Of a stretch of 64,000 bases of DNA, positions 41,565 through 50,917 are shown one piece after another. The notes beneath the pieces were generated by a model. That model did not search any database, had not been told where the DNA came from, and saw only the letters and a list, made by a program, of their open reading frames with translations. How positions within the stretch are numbered: the first letter of the stretch is position 1; every line of letters starts with the position of its first letter. Made by a program: the position numbers and the translations under genes. The stretch is from JANFXS01 sp022791155 (GTDB taxonomy: Bacteria; Bacillota; Clostridia; Lachnospirales; Anaerotignaceae), in NCBI GenBank assembly GCA_949743895.1, contig CATJUX010000044.1, positions 1 through 64,000 of the forward strand, given 5' to 3'.

Positions 41565-41695
41565 AATTGTAGTGAAAACAACGAAAAAATTAGTACGCCT
41601 TGTGAAAAGTGTTCAATTGTGCTAAAATATAAACAACGTAGTACATTGTTACTGCAATGTTTATTAAAGCTACAATTTCATAGGGGGGAAAATTA

Positions 41696-44600
41696 ATGAA
41701 AAAACAGTTGACGAAAGCTACAATGGACGGCAACACCGCAGCCGCTCATGCTTCTTATGCTTTCACTGAAGTAGCTACAATTTATCCTATAACTCCTTCT
41801 TCTGTTATGGCCGAAATGGTTGACGAGTGGAGTGCCAACGGAAAGAAAAACATATTTGGACAGCCTGTAGAGGTTAGAGAAATGCAACACGAGGGTGGAG
41901 CAGCAGGAGCTGTTCATGGTGTCCTTCAGGGCGGAGCCATTGCTTCAACATATACAGCAAGCCAGGGCCTCATGCTCATGCTTCCTAATATGTATAAAAT
42001 CGCTGGCGAACTTCTTCCTGGCGTTTTCCATGTAAGCGCCCGCGCACTTGCCTCCAATGCTCTCTCAATTTTTGGAGATCATCAAGACGTTATGACATGC
42101 CGCAACACAGGCTTCACACTTCTTGCCGGAAGTTCTGTTCAGCAGGCATTTCACATGGGATGCATTGCTCACCTTTCTGCAATTAAAAGCAGAATCCCTG
42201 TTCTTCACTTCTTTGATGGTTTCAGAACAAGCCATGAGTATCAAAAAATTGAACTTATAGACTATGAAGATCTCAAAGAACTTGTTGACTGGGATGCACT
42301 CAGAGCTTTCAGAGACAATGCTCTCAACCCTGATCATCCAAAGAGCAGAGGTTCGGCCGAAAACCCTGACGTTTTCTTCCAGTCAAGAGAATCTGTCAAC
42401 AAATTCTATGACGCAATTCCGGGAATTGTTCAGGAATATATGGACAAAATTAATGAAATTGCCGGAACTGACTACAAACTTTTCAACTACTATGGTGATC
42501 CACAAGCCGAGGACATCATCATTTCAATGGGTTCTTCATGCGGCGTAATCAGAGAAACCATTGAATATTGGAATGCCAAAGGCAAAAAACTTGGCCTTGT
42601 TGAAGTTCATCTCTACAGACCATTTAATGCAAAAGCGTTGCTTGAGGCCGTTCCAGCTTCTGTTAAGAGAATTGCTGTTCTTGACAGAACGAAAGAGCCT
42701 GGTGCTCCAGGTGAGCCTCTCTATCTTGACGTTAAAAACACATTTGCTGACAGTGACAGAAAACCTCTCATTGTTGGCGGACGTTATGGCCTTGGTTCCA
42801 AAGACTTCACTCCTATGGACGTTATGGCTGTCTATAAAAACCTCACAGTTGCCGATCCAAAAAACAACTTCACAGTTTCAATTGTTGACGATGTCACAAA
42901 CCTTTCACTTCCGGTTTATGACACACCGTTTGACTCGACTCCTGAAGGCAACTTCTCATGCAAGTTCTGGGGTCTTGGCTCTGACGGAACTGTAGGTGCA
43001 AACAAATCAGCTGTTAAAATCATTGGAGATCACACAGATTATAACGCTCAGGCTTATTTTGCATATGACTCAAAGAAATCAGGCGGTGTCACAATTTCTC
43101 ACCTCCGTTTTGGGCCGAAGAAAATTGAGGGTTCATATCAAATTAAGGCGGCAAACTTCATCGCTTGCCACAATCAGGCATATGTTGATAAATATGATCT
43201 CATTGGAGATCTCAAAGAAGGCGGAAGCTTCCTTCTTAACACAATTTGGTCTGAAGAAGAACTTGAAGCAAACATTCCGGCCGAACTCAAAAGAAAGATT
43301 GCAGAGAAAAAAGCCAACTTCTATACACTTAATGCTGTTGACATAGCCAAAGAAATTGGCCTTGCCGGACGTATCAACATGATTATGCAGGCTGCATTCT
43401 TTGCCATTTCAAAAATTATACCTGTTGAAGACGCTGTTAAATATCTCAAAGACCAGGTCAACAAAACATATGGCGCCAAAGGACAGGACATTGTTGACAT
43501 GAACTGTGCCGCAATTGAAAAAGGCGTCACAATGATTAAGAAAATTGATGTTCCTGAATCATGGGCAACAGCAAAGGATGAACCAAAAGCTGACAACCCT
43601 GAAATTCCTAAGTTCTTCAAAGAAGTTCTTTACAAAATGGGCCGTCAGGAGGGCAACGATCTTCCTGTAAGCGCATTTAACGGCCGTGAAGACGGAAGCT
43701 GGGATCCGGCTTACACAAAATGGGAAAAACGCGGCATAGCCATTGATGTTCCTGAATGGGATGTTGAAAAATGTATACAATGTAACAGATGTTCAATTGT
43801 ATGTCCTCATGCTGTAATACGCCCAACTCTCCTCAATGATGAAGAAGCGGCAAAAGCTCCTGAAGGATATGCAATGAAGAAAGCCAATGGATTTGAAGGA
43901 CTTCAATATCATCTTTCAATTTCAGGTTTGGACTGCACAGGCTGTGGCGTATGTGTTAAAGCCTGTCCAGCAAAAGAAAAAGCGCTCACACTCAAGGCAT
44001 TTGCTCCTATGAAAGACAAAATGACTGCTGAATGGGATTATACAATTGCCAATGTGAAAGAAAAAGAAATTTCTGAAAAACAAAAAGAAACTGTCAAAGG
44101 AAGCCAGTTCCTCAAACCATATCTTGAGTTCTCTGGAGCTTGTGCCGGATGTGGCGAGACACCTTATCTCAAGCTTATCACACAGCTTTTTGGCGGAAGA
44201 ATGAGAATTGCCAACTCAGCAGGCTGCACACACATTTGGGGCGGCTCTCCTGAAATTCCATTCTGCACAGACGAGAGAGGATTTGGCGTTGCATGGGCAA
44301 GCGGTCTTTTTGAAGACACCGCTGAATATGGCTATGGAATGTATCTTGGAACAAAGGCTGTGCGCACATGGCTGAAAGCAAGAGTTGACGAGCTTGTTGA
44401 AAAAACCAACAATGCAGAGCTCAAAACAGCAGCAAAAGAATGGGCCGACAACTATATGGTTGCTGACGGAACAAGGGAAAGAGCCGACAAATTTATTGCA
44501 GCCATGGAAGCTGCTGGTGTTGAAGGCAATGCCGAGCTTAAAGCTATATATGAAAGAAAAGATTATCTTGTGAAACAGTCTCAGTGGATTGTTGGTGGCG

Positions 44601-45220
44601 ATGGCTGGGCATATGACATAGGCTACAGCGGACTTGACCATGTTATTGCAGCAGGTGAAAATGTAAACATAATATGTGTTGACACAGAGGTTTATTCCAA
44701 CACAGGCGGACAGTCCTCTAAAGCAACACCAACAGCAGCCATTGCTCAGTTTGCGGCCAGTGGCAAGAAGACAAAGAAGAAAGATCTTGGAATGATGTGC
44801 ATGAGCTATGGATATGTCTATGTGGCTCAGGTTGCCATGGGCTATGATCCTCAGCAGACACTTACAGCCATTAGAGAAGCCGAGGCATATGATGGGCCGT
44901 CTGTTATCATTGCTTATGCTCCATGCATTAACCATGGAATCAAAGGCGGCATGAGCAATGCGCAAATCCGTGCGAAACAGGCTGTTGAAGCTGGATATTG
45001 GCACTGCTATAGATTTAACCCTGATCTTAAGAAAGAGGGCAAAAATCCGTTTATCCTTGACTCCAAAGTTCCTACGGCCGACTTCAAAGATTTCCTTATG
45101 GGCGAAGTTCGTTACACTTCACTCTACAGAAAATTCCCAGAAATTGCTGACGAGCTTTTTGCTAAGGCAGAAAAAGATGCAAAAGACCGTATGGAATCAT
45201 ATCTTGCACTTGTTAAGTGA
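41696..45220 (+). CDS. nifJ: Pyruvate:ferredoxin (flavodoxin) oxidoreductase
   Basis: Oxidises pyruvate to acetyl-CoA and CO2, reducing ferredoxin. It is the main source of low-potential electrons in clostridial fermentation. The product is 1174 residues, the full single-chain form. The N-terminal pyruvate-binding domain is followed by the gamma domain. Two 4Fe-4S clusters lie in CIQCNRCSIVCP and CTGCGVCVKACP. The domain binding the third cluster begins CAGCGETPY, and the thiamine-diphosphate motif is GDGWAYDIG with a later NTGGQSSKATP. GGGGGG precedes ATG 41696. It is transcribed alone with a strong terminator. Codon use differs from its neighbours, with more T-ending codons, as in a highly expressed gene. 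Confidence 0.98.
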   Translation: MKKQLTKATMDGNTAAAHASYAFTEVATIYPITPSSVMAEMVDEWSANGKKNIFGQPVEVREMQHEGGAAGAVHGVLQGGAIASTYTASQGLMLMLPNMYKIAGELLPGVFHVSARALASNALSIFGDHQDVMTCRNTGFTLLAGSSVQQAFHMGCIAHLSAIKSRIPVLHFFDGFRTSHEYQKIELIDYEDLKELVDWDALRAFRDNALNPDHPKSRGSAENPDVFFQSRESVNKFYDAIPGIVQEYMDKINEIAGTDYKLFNYYGDPQAEDIIISMGSSCGVIRETIEYWNAKGKKLGLVEVHLYRPFNAKALLEAVPASVKRIAVLDRTKEPGAPGEPLYLDVKNTFADSDRKPLIVGGRYGLGSKDFTPMDVMAVYKNLTVADPKNNFTVSIVDDVTNLSLPVYDTPFDSTPEGNFSCKFWGLGSDGTVGANKSAVKIIGDHTDYNAQAYFAYDSKKSGGVTISHLRFGPKKIEGSYQIKAANFIACHNQAYVDKYDLIGDLKEGGSFLLNTIWSEEELEANIPAELKRKIAEKKANFYTLNAVDIAKEIGLAGRINMIMQAAFFAISKIIPVEDAVKYLKDQVNKTYGAKGQDIVDMNCAAIEKGVTMIKKIDVPESWATAKDEPKADNPEIPKFFKEVLYKMGRQEGNDLPVSAFNGREDGSWDPAYTKWEKRGIAIDVPEWDVEKCIQCNRCSIVCPHAVIRPTLLNDEEAAKAPEGYAMKKANGFEGLQYHLSISGLDCTGCGVCVKACPAKEKALTLKAFAPMKDKMTAEWDYTIANVKEKEISEKQKETVKGSQFLKPYLEFSGACAGCGETPYLKLITQLFGGRMRIANSAGCTHIWGGSPEIPFCTDERGFGVAWASGLFEDTAEYGYGMYLGTKAVRTWLKARVDELVEKTNNAELKTAAKEWADNYMVADGTRERADKFIAAMEAAGVEGNAELKAIYERKDYLVKQSQWIVGGDGWAYDIGYSGLDHVIAAGENVNIICVDTEVYSNTGGQSSKATPTAAIAQFAASGKKTKKKDLGMMCMSYGYVYVAQVAMGYDPQQTLTAIREAEAYDGPSVIIAYAPCINHGIKGGMSNAQIRAKQAVEAGYWHCYRFNPDLKKEGKNPFILDSKVPTADFKDFLMGEVRYTSLYRKFPEIADELFAKAEKDAKDRMESYLALVK

Positions 45221-45284
45221 TGATTTTGCGGGATTGGCAGGCTCATGATTTTTAGAGTCTGGCTTATGCGATGATAATATATTG

Positions 45285-45317
45285 GGAGCGCCAGTTTTTT
45301 GGCGCTCCTTTATTTTT
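45285..45317 (+). terminator. Terminator of nifJ
   Basis: A 9-bp GC-rich stem (45285-45293 with 45300-45308) followed by a T-rich run. Confidence 0.9.
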
Positions 45318-45595
45318 GCTGAATTAGATTTAATTGTAATGGCTGAAAATTGGTTGTTTTATACAAAAATATGAATGGATTCGGTTTCATTTTATTTACA
45401 TTTGAGATTGATCCATGTGAAAGGAATGTGGATTGAAATTTGAATCGGGCGAAAGCAACTTAAAAAGCTATCATGTTATCACATATACAAAAACTGCAAA
45501 TTGAAACTCATTGTCTGATCCTAAATATTTATTTTTGCTGTGCAATATATTTGCTGCAAACATAGAAGAAATTTTTGGCGTCATAATAAAAATCA

Positions 45596-45624
45596 TTGAC
45601 AATATGTTTGTATTGTGATAAAAT
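45596..45624 (+). promoter_or_regulatory. Promoter of tRNA-Ala
   Basis: TTGACA (45596-45601) and TAAAAT (45619-45624) are 17 bases apart, 28 bases before the tRNA. Confidence 0.8.
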
Positions 45625-45652
45625 AACTTTGTTGTTATGAAATGATTGTTTT

Positions 45653-45725
45653 GGGGGTATAGCTCAGCTGGGAGAGCGCTTGAATGGCATTCAAGAGGCC
45701 AGCGGTTCGATCCCGCTTATCTCCA
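45653..45725 (+). tRNA. tRNA-Ala (GGC)
   Basis: Acceptor GGGGGTA/TATCTCC with G-U pairs. The anticodon loop ATGGCAT has anticodon GGC, reading GCC and GCT. CCA is not encoded. Confidence 0.94.
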
Positions 45726-45738
45726 TTCATGTTTTTGG

Positions 45739-45765
45739 GAAAGTCAGTTTTGACTTTCTTTTTTT
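45739..45765 (+). terminator. Terminator of tRNA-Ala
   Basis: GAAAGTCA (45739-45746) and TGACTTTC (45751-45758), loop of four, then seven T. Confidence 0.9.
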
Positions 45766-45978
45766 ATTCAATGAAGCTTTATTGGCTATATCAGACAGAT
45801 TGAGAGATTCTCAATTTGAAATATAACTAATATATAAATTGATGTTTGATGATTTGAATTGATGATTTGTACAGAATTTTGGGAATGTATTAAAAAGTGT
45901 TAAAATTTGCTCAATTGTGTGTGAGTGATTGCATGAAAGAATTTTTGTGACAAAAAATTGAATGATTTTTATATATGG

Positions 45979-46020
45979 AAAAAACCGCTTTGAACCAGTT
46001 TTTGGACTAAAGCGGTTTTT
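45979..46020 (-). terminator. Terminator of ssrA (usable from both strands)
   Basis: A 12-bp stem (45980-45991 with 46009-46020) is flanked by A and T runs. It lies just beyond the tmRNA 3' end. Confidence 0.85.
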
Positions 46021-46027
46021 GTTTGAA

Positions 46028-46377
46028 TGGAGATGAGGAGAATCGAACTCCTGTCCGAAAACCCTTCCGTGAGAACTTCTTCCATCATAGCTGATTGTTT
46101 GAAATTTCCCTCAAGCTGCCGCCAGTCAGCAGGCTGCAGTCGTTGGTAGCTTCATTGATCTTTTCATGCCTCAAAGCTTTGGCATGAAAGTGCCCCGCAT
46201 TGTCGGCGCCGGTTGCTTTGGCCGCGGGAGGTCAAAGGCCGACGGGCAGCACTTAGGCTGCCATTAAAGAATAATCTTTGTCGTTTCTTTTTAAAATTTT
46301 CCGGCTTGATGCGCAGTTACCGGCCTGCGGATGGCTATTCCCAGTTTCAAAGCTCCCGTCGAAACCATTACATCCCC
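46028..46377 (-). ncRNA. ssrA: tmRNA (ssrA)
   Basis: Rescues stalled ribosomes and tags the unfinished protein for proteolysis. The 5' end GGGGATG followed by TAATGGTTTCGACGG and the 3' end with TTCGATTCTCCTCATCTCCA form the tRNA-like domain, with acceptor stem GGGGATG/CATCTCC. The RNA is 350 bases. The tag frame (complement of 46253-46288) reads AGA AAC GAC AAA, giving R-NDKDYSLMAA-stop if AGA is the resume codon. The tag ends MAA rather than the common LAA. CCA is not encoded. It lies 31 bases downstream of smpB, its protein partner. Confidence 0.95.
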
Positions 46378-46408
46378 ATGATGTGTTTGGGCAATGTTTT
46401 CAAACTGC

Positions 46409-46882
46409 TCAAACTGTCAAATTGCGGACTTTGAAATCTTTTTCAGCTTCTCTAAGCTGGTCTTTTTTTGCAATGCTTTGACGTTTGTCATATAATTTTT
46501 TGCCTTTTGCAATGCCTATATCCATTTTGACCAAGCTTTTGTGAAAATAGACTTTAAGCGGAACAACTGTATATCCAGCCTCTTGTATGGCTCTGAAAAT
46601 TTTGTTTATTTCAGCCTTGTGAAGAAGAAGACGCCGCACACGCAAAGGATCCTTGTTGAATATATTTCCCTGTTCATAGGGGCTTATGTGCATGTTATAC
46701 ACAAAGGCTTCTCCGTTTTCAATGCGTATAAAGCTTTCTTTCAAGCTGCATTTGCCCATGCGCAAGCTTTTCACTTCTGTTCCGGCAAGGGATAATCCGG
46801 CCTGAAAAGTTTCTTCTATAAAATAGTCATGATAGGCTTTTTTGTTTTGAGCAATGAGCCGACTGTTTTTTTCTTTGGCCAA
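46409..46882 (-). CDS. smpB: SsrA-binding protein SmpB
   Basis: Binds the tRNA-like domain of tmRNA and brings it to stalled ribosomes. The product is 157 residues. The start is a TTG (complement of 46880-46882), because GGAGGTGAT lies seven bases before it and the protein then begins AKEKNSRLIAQNKKAYHDY, close to the family norm. AGLSLAGTEVKSLR and NIFNKDPLRVRRLLLHK are family motifs. The C-terminal helical tail (KRQSIAKKDQLREAEKDF) fits the mRNA channel. Transcribed with ssrA. Confidence 0.95.
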   Translation of the reverse strand: MAKEKNSRLIAQNKKAYHDYFIEETFQAGLSLAGTEVKSLRMGKCSLKESFIRIENGEAFVYNMHISPYEQGNIFNKDPLRVRRLLLHKAEINKIFRAIQEAGYTVVPLKVYFHKSLVKMDIGIAKGKKLYDKRQSIAKKDQLREAEKDFKVRNLTV

Positions 46883-47363
46883 AATTATCACCTCCATGCA
46901 AAGTTTTTCAAAGTTGAATTTCAGCACGCTTCTTATTATATCACAAAAATAAAAAGATTTGTATTAAATATATGTTACAAAAAAATAGGTGTTTTGACTT
47001 TATGCGTCAAAATTTGATGTGGCCACTGAACATAAATTTTGAAATGATTTGTTGCTGAAATTGATGTGCAGTTTTGCGAAAAGCGTTCAATGCTTTGAAA
47101 GAAGCCGTTGTTTTTGGGAATTTATGCCTCACAAAAATTTGGCATGTGTTTGGGCTTTGTTGGAATGAAAGAAGCTTGAGACGCAAATGTTTTTCAGAAG
47201 CAAAATTCAAGGAACTTGCAATGATTTTGAAATGGCAATGTTTGGGAGTGTTTCATTTTTGGAACATGAATCTTATCTCGTGTGATGACGCTTGCGATGA
47301 ATTTGAATAAAGAAACCACTGGCAAAAAAACGAACGGAAACATTTTTTGCCAGTGGTTTTTGT
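46883..47363. other. Intergenic region between smpB and the cupin gene
   Basis: A 481-base gap on the minus strand. It contains the terminator of the murA operon (47313-47359) and a TATAAT on the minus strand near 46937 that may belong to the smpB promoter. The open frames here look random. Confidence 0.5.
47313..47359 (-). terminator. Strong terminator after the murA-walJ-rlmH-cupin operon
   Basis: A 17-bp perfect stem (47313-47329 with 47343-47359), loop of 13. T runs occur in both directions, so it could also stop plus-strand transcripts. Confidence 0.85.
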
Positions 47364-47720
47364 TTATTTTGTTTTGTCGAATATGATTAAAGCGGCAATT
47401 ACAAGTTCATCATCACTTTTGTTTTCAAGGCCATGGCTCTCGCCAGGTGCGCAATATGTGACATCACCGGCCTTTATTTCAACTTCAGTGCCGTTGTCGT
47501 TGTATATGCCTTCGCCTTTAAGCACGACATATGTTTCGCTCTCATTTTCGTGAATGTGATAGCCCATGGAGCTTTTTGGCGGGAATGTAACTATGTTGAA
47601 AAGCCTTCCGGCGCCCAAAAATTCGTCGCCTTCAAGCAGCTGATCGGCAAAAAGGCTGTTCAATCCGCCTTTTGCATTTTTCATTTCAATTGTTTCTCGT
47701 TCACTTTTTCTCTTAATCAT
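47364..47720 (-). CDS. Small cupin-domain protein
   Basis: A single-domain cupin, 118 residues, AAGGAGG before ATG. Cupin motif 1 is GYHIHENESETYVVLKGEG, with the two His and Glu metal ligands (H-x-H-x3/4-E). Motif 2 is APGESHGLEN, with the third His. It resembles mannose-6-phosphate isomerase-like small cupins, and enzymatic activity is not predictable. It follows rlmH by 31 bases and probably rides on the murA operon. Confidence 0.85.
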   Translation of the reverse strand: MIKRKSERETIEMKNAKGGLNSLFADQLLEGDEFLGAGRLFNIVTFPPKSSMGYHIHENESETYVVLKGEGIYNDNGTEVEIKAGDVTYCAPGESHGLENKSDDELVIAALIIFDKTK

Positions 47721-47751
47721 TGGTTTTCCTCCTTAAATAAATTCTTAACCA

Positions 47752-48231
47752 CTATTTGTGGTAAGGTTCGTTTTTGGCTATTTTGTAGGCTCTGTATATT
47801 TGTTCCAAAAGTATCACACGCATCATTTGGTGAGGAAAAGTCATTTTGGAAAAACTGAGGTGAAAATGACTTTTTGTGACCACGCTTTTTGAAAGACCCA
47901 ATGAGCCCCCTATTATGAAAGTGAAATGACTTGTGCCATGAACAGCTTTTGTTTCAAGAAAATCTGAAAGTTCGGCTGAAGAAAGCTCCTTTCCGTCAAT
48001 TTCAAGCGTGACAATGAATGAGTTTTCGTCAGCAACACTTAAAATTTTTGAACCTTCTTTTTCTTTGATTTGGTTTTCCAGAATTTCACTGGCCGATTGA
48101 GGAGTTTTTTCGTCAGAAACTTCAACAATTTCAAGCTTCACATATTTTGACAGCCTTTTGGAATATTCATCAACAGCTTGTTTCCAATATTTTTCTTTGA
48201 GTTTTCCAACACAAATTATGGTTATTTTCAT
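47752..48231 (-). CDS. rlmH: 23S rRNA pseudouridine-1915 N3-methyltransferase RlmH
   Basis: A SPOUT methyltransferase that modifies pseudouridine 1915 in helix 69 on 70S ribosomes. Starting at MKITIICVGKLKEKYW gives 159 residues, the exact usual length, so the ATG at 48231 is chosen over an in-frame codon four positions upstream. FIIGGSLGLS is the knotted SAM-binding loop. The C-terminus MMRVILLEQIYRAYKI and EPYHK is the family signature. It begins nine bases after the walJ stop. Confidence 0.96.
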   Translation of the reverse strand: MKITIICVGKLKEKYWKQAVDEYSKRLSKYVKLEIVEVSDEKTPQSASEILENQIKEKEGSKILSVADENSFIVTLEIDGKELSSAELSDFLETKAVHGTSHFTFIIGGSLGLSKSVVTKSHFHLSFSKMTFPHQMMRVILLEQIYRAYKIAKNEPYHK

Positions 48232-48239
48232 AGGCGGCC

Positions 48240-49031
48240 TCAAATTGTTATGGGAGTGCTTGCAGAGTTTCTCAGCGCAACTTTCATGACAAAATCTTTC
48301 CCTGCATGTATGCCGTTGTCATATAGAATGTCATCAATTGATTTGTAGGCAAGAGATGGGGTGTTGTTTTCGGCGCTCAAATGGCCCAAGTATATGTGCT
48401 TTATTTTTCTGCTCATCACTTCAGAAAGAAGCTTTCCGGCATTTATGTTTGCCATGTGTCCATAGTCACTCAATATGCGCTTTTTTGTGTTGTATGGATA
48501 GGAGCCGTGTTTCAAAAGGTCAATGTCATGGTTGGCTTCAAGAAGAAGGATTGCGCTGTCGGCAACAGCCTCTTTGACTGTGTCGTTGGCGTGGCCTATA
48601 TCGGTTGCCACGGTGATTTTTGTGTCTCCGGCAAATATGTTGAATCCAACAGGTTCTGCAGCATCATGAGGAATGTCAAATGGTTTTATGCACATGTCGT
48701 TAAACTTTAGCTTTTCACCGCTGTATATTATTTTTTTGTTTTTGCGTGATATTTTTCCTAGGCTTTCCTCCATGGCACTCCATGTGCCTTCGGTTGCATA
48801 TATTGGAATGTCAAAACGGCGGGAAATTATTCCGGCACCTTTTATGTGGTCAATGTGTTCATGGGTTATAAATATGCCGTCAATGTTTTTGCAGTTTATA
48901 TTTATTGAAAGGAGGGTGTCCTCAATTTTTTTGCCGCTGACACCAGCGTCTATGAGCAAGTGGGTATATTCTGTGCCTATGTAAGTGCTGTTGCCGGAGC
49001 TTCCGCTGACAAGAGGGCAAAATTTAATCAT
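48240..49031 (-). CDS. walJ: MBL-fold hydrolase of the YycJ/WalJ family
   Basis: A metallo-beta-lactamase-fold protein, 263 residues, starting MIKFCPLVSGSSGNSTYIG after GGAGGA. The metal motif THEHIDH is intact. A second His is in PHDAAEPVGF and Asp in VATDIGHA. In Firmicutes the family is linked to WalKR wall control and DNA-repair nuclease activity. No WalKR genes occur in this window. It lies 14 bases downstream of the murA stop and near rlmH, as in other Firmicutes. Confidence 0.88.
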   Translation of the reverse strand: MIKFCPLVSGSSGNSTYIGTEYTHLLIDAGVSGKKIEDTLLSININCKNIDGIFITHEHIDHIKGAGIISRRFDIPIYATEGTWSAMEESLGKISRKNKKIIYSGEKLKFNDMCIKPFDIPHDAAEPVGFNIFAGDTKITVATDIGHANDTVKEAVADSAILLLEANHDIDLLKHGSYPYNTKKRILSDYGHMANINAGKLLSEVMSRKIKHIYLGHLSAENNTPSLAYKSIDDILYDNGIHAGKDFVMKVALRNSASTPITI

Positions 49032-49045
49032 TAAAATTCCTCCAG

Positions 49046-50308
49046 TCAATCAATGGAAACCCTTGATATGTCAGCGCCCAATGAGCGAAGCTTTTTTTCT
49101 ATTTCTTCATATCCACGGTCAATATATCTTATTTCTCCTATCTCTGTTTCGCCATTGGCGGCAAGCCCGGCCAAAACCATGGCGGCGCCGGCGCGAAGAT
49201 CAGTGGCTGAAACTTTGGAGCCGGTCAACTGGCTTGTGCCGTTTATAATTGCCGCACGGCCGTCAACACTGATTTGGGCGCCAAGACGCTTGAGTTCTTC
49301 TGTGTATTGATAGCGGTTTTCCCACACATTTTCAGTGATTTCGCTTGTGCCATTGGCAAGGGAAAGGAGTGAAGCCATTTGAGGCTGCAAGTCTGTTGGA
49401 AAGCCCGGATATGCCATTGTGCGGACATCAACTGCAGAAAGCTTTTTGCCAACAGCATTGACACGTATTGAATCATCAAATTCCATGACATCTGCACCCA
49501 TCTCAACAAGTTTGGCTGAAAGGGAATCCATATGTTTTGGAATTAGGTTTTTGACAAGCACATCACCACCGGTTATCGCTGCGGCGATCATATATGTTCC
49601 GGCTTCAATTTGATCAGGGATTATTGTATATTCAGCGCCATGAAGTTTTTCAACTCCAACAATGCGGATAATATCGGTTCCGGCACCTTTGATTTTTGCT
49701 CCCATTATGTTGAGGAAGTTTGCAACATCAACGATGTGCGGCTCTTTGGCGGCGTTTTCTATGGTTGTTGTTCCCTTTGCCAGCGAGGCAGCAAGCATCA
49801 AATTTACAGTGGCTCCCACGCTGACTGTGTCCATATAAATTGATGTGCCAATGAGCTCTTTTGCCCAAACTTTGATTATGTTTCTTTCAATGGACACTTC
49901 GGCGCCAAGTTTTTGAAAGCCTTTGAGGTGAAGATCGATTGGTCTTGAGCCAAAATCGCATCCCCCGGGCATGGCAACTTCAGCTTTTTTATACCTTCCA
50001 AGAAGTGCTCCAAGGAGATAATAGGAGGCACGCATTCTTTTAACTTCATCAAATGTGGCTGATATATTTTCTATATTACAACTGTTAACTTTTAGTGTGT
50101 GTTTATCAATAAATTCACATTTCGCGCCTATTTTGTTCATTGTTTTGTAGAGACTTACAACATCTTCAATGTATGGAAGATTTTCAATGATACAGACATC
50201 ATCGGCCATTATGGCGGCCGGAATTATAGCAACTGCGGCATTTTTGGCACCACTGATTTCAACTTCGCCTTTAAGGCAGTTGGGGCCGTTTATAACAAGT
50301 TTGTGCAT
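49046..50308 (-). CDS. murA: UDP-N-acetylglucosamine 1-carboxyvinyltransferase MurA
   Basis: First committed step of peptidoglycan synthesis: transfers enolpyruvate from PEP to UDP-GlcNAc. The product is 420 residues (E. coli 419), starting HKLVINGPNCLKGEVEISGAKNA. The catalytic Cys117 lies in AMPGGCDFGSRP, so the enzyme has the fosfomycin-sensitive residue rather than Asp. A TTG one codon upstream is an alternative start, and AAGGAG serves both. Probably the first gene of the four-gene minus-strand operon. Confidence 0.96.
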   Translation of the reverse strand: MHKLVINGPNCLKGEVEISGAKNAAVAIIPAAIMADDVCIIENLPYIEDVVSLYKTMNKIGAKCEFIDKHTLKVNSCNIENISATFDEVKRMRASYYLLGALLGRYKKAEVAMPGGCDFGSRPIDLHLKGFQKLGAEVSIERNIIKVWAKELIGTSIYMDTVSVGATVNLMLAASLAKGTTTIENAAKEPHIVDVANFLNIMGAKIKGAGTDIIRIVGVEKLHGAEYTIIPDQIEAGTYMIAAAITGGDVLVKNLIPKHMDSLSAKLVEMGADVMEFDDSIRVNAVGKKLSAVDVRTMAYPGFPTDLQPQMASLLSLANGTSEITENVWENRYQYTEELKRLGAQISVDGRAAIINGTSQLTGSKVSATDLRAGAAMVLAGLAANGETEIGEIRYIDRGYEEIEKKLRSLGADISRVSID

Positions 50309-50917
50309 CAAACATTCAAACTCCTTCAAATCTATTTATACAATATAAATTATATATAAGTGGCAGTTAATTACGAATTAAAAACACATTTTACTAAGTA
50401 ACCATTATAACACAAAAATGCCATATATGAAAAGGATTATTTTGTAAAGCTCTGCCAAAGATTGACAGATCAAATATAAAATTTTGTATATTTTGGGACT
50501 ATTTTGTTGTGGGTTTTGAATTGATGCAACAAATTCAAGCGGTATTACGCGAACTGGAAGTTTTGGTGAAGCAGTTTGTCAAAATGTGAATATATATTTG
50601 GGGCATAACTTGAAAAACAATTGTGATGAATGAATTTGTGACAAACAAAAAATTTGTCATTTATATAATAGCAAATGAGTTATATATCTTTCATGTGCGA
50701 GCTTAATTTTGGAAAATGAAGAAAAGTAAGAACTGTTTTTGTTCCACATTGTAAGTATGCATCTCGATAATTTGTGACATTTGCAAACAATCTTCGTTTG
50801 CCAGAAATTTATATTTGCGCTGAATAAAAGAGTAAGCACCTGTTTTTTCGGAAGGGCTTACTCTATAATCAAAAATATTTTTTGGGCAATTAAAACCGAA
50901 AATAAAATCTGTATATT
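50309..50917. other. Region between the DEAD helicase gene and murA
   Basis: A 609-base AT-rich gap. It has a minus-strand TATAAT (50404-50409) suited to murA and the helicase terminator (50829-50864). The middle, about 50450-50800, shows no gene or clear repeat. Confidence 0.55.
50829..50864 (-). terminator. Terminator of the DEAD-box helicase gene
   Basis: AGAGTAAGC (50829-50837) and GCTTACTCT (50856-50864) form a 9-bp stem followed on the minus strand by TTTTATT. Confidence 0.8.

Larger units (their letters stand above)
41036..41695. other. Long AT-rich region upstream of nifJ
   Basis: A 660-base stretch with the ABC-operon terminator (41049-41084), a 16-bp palindrome (41496-41511), a candidate promoter (41535-41564), and a small hairpin ACATTG/CAATGT near 41643-41660 in the leader. 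No gene is visible. The length and the palindrome suggest that nifJ expression is controlled. Confidence 0.6.
45221..45652. other. Intergenic region between nifJ and tRNA-Ala
   Basis: A 432-base gap with the nifJ terminator (45285-45317) and the tRNA promoter (45596-45624). The AT-rich sequence between shows nothing I can name. Confidence 0.55.
45726..46027. other. Intergenic region between tRNA-Ala and ssrA
   Basis: A 302-base AT-rich gap holding the tRNA terminator and the ssrA terminator at its two ends. Nothing else recognised. Confidence 0.55.

Noticed and set aside
44216..45004. A 262-codon minus-strand frame in nifJ
   Set aside because: Antisense to conserved PFOR sequence and no homology-like motifs.
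46028..46377. A coding gene on the plus strand through 46213-46434
   Set aside because: The region is tmRNA on the minus strand, with its 5' and 3' ends and tag frame identifiable.
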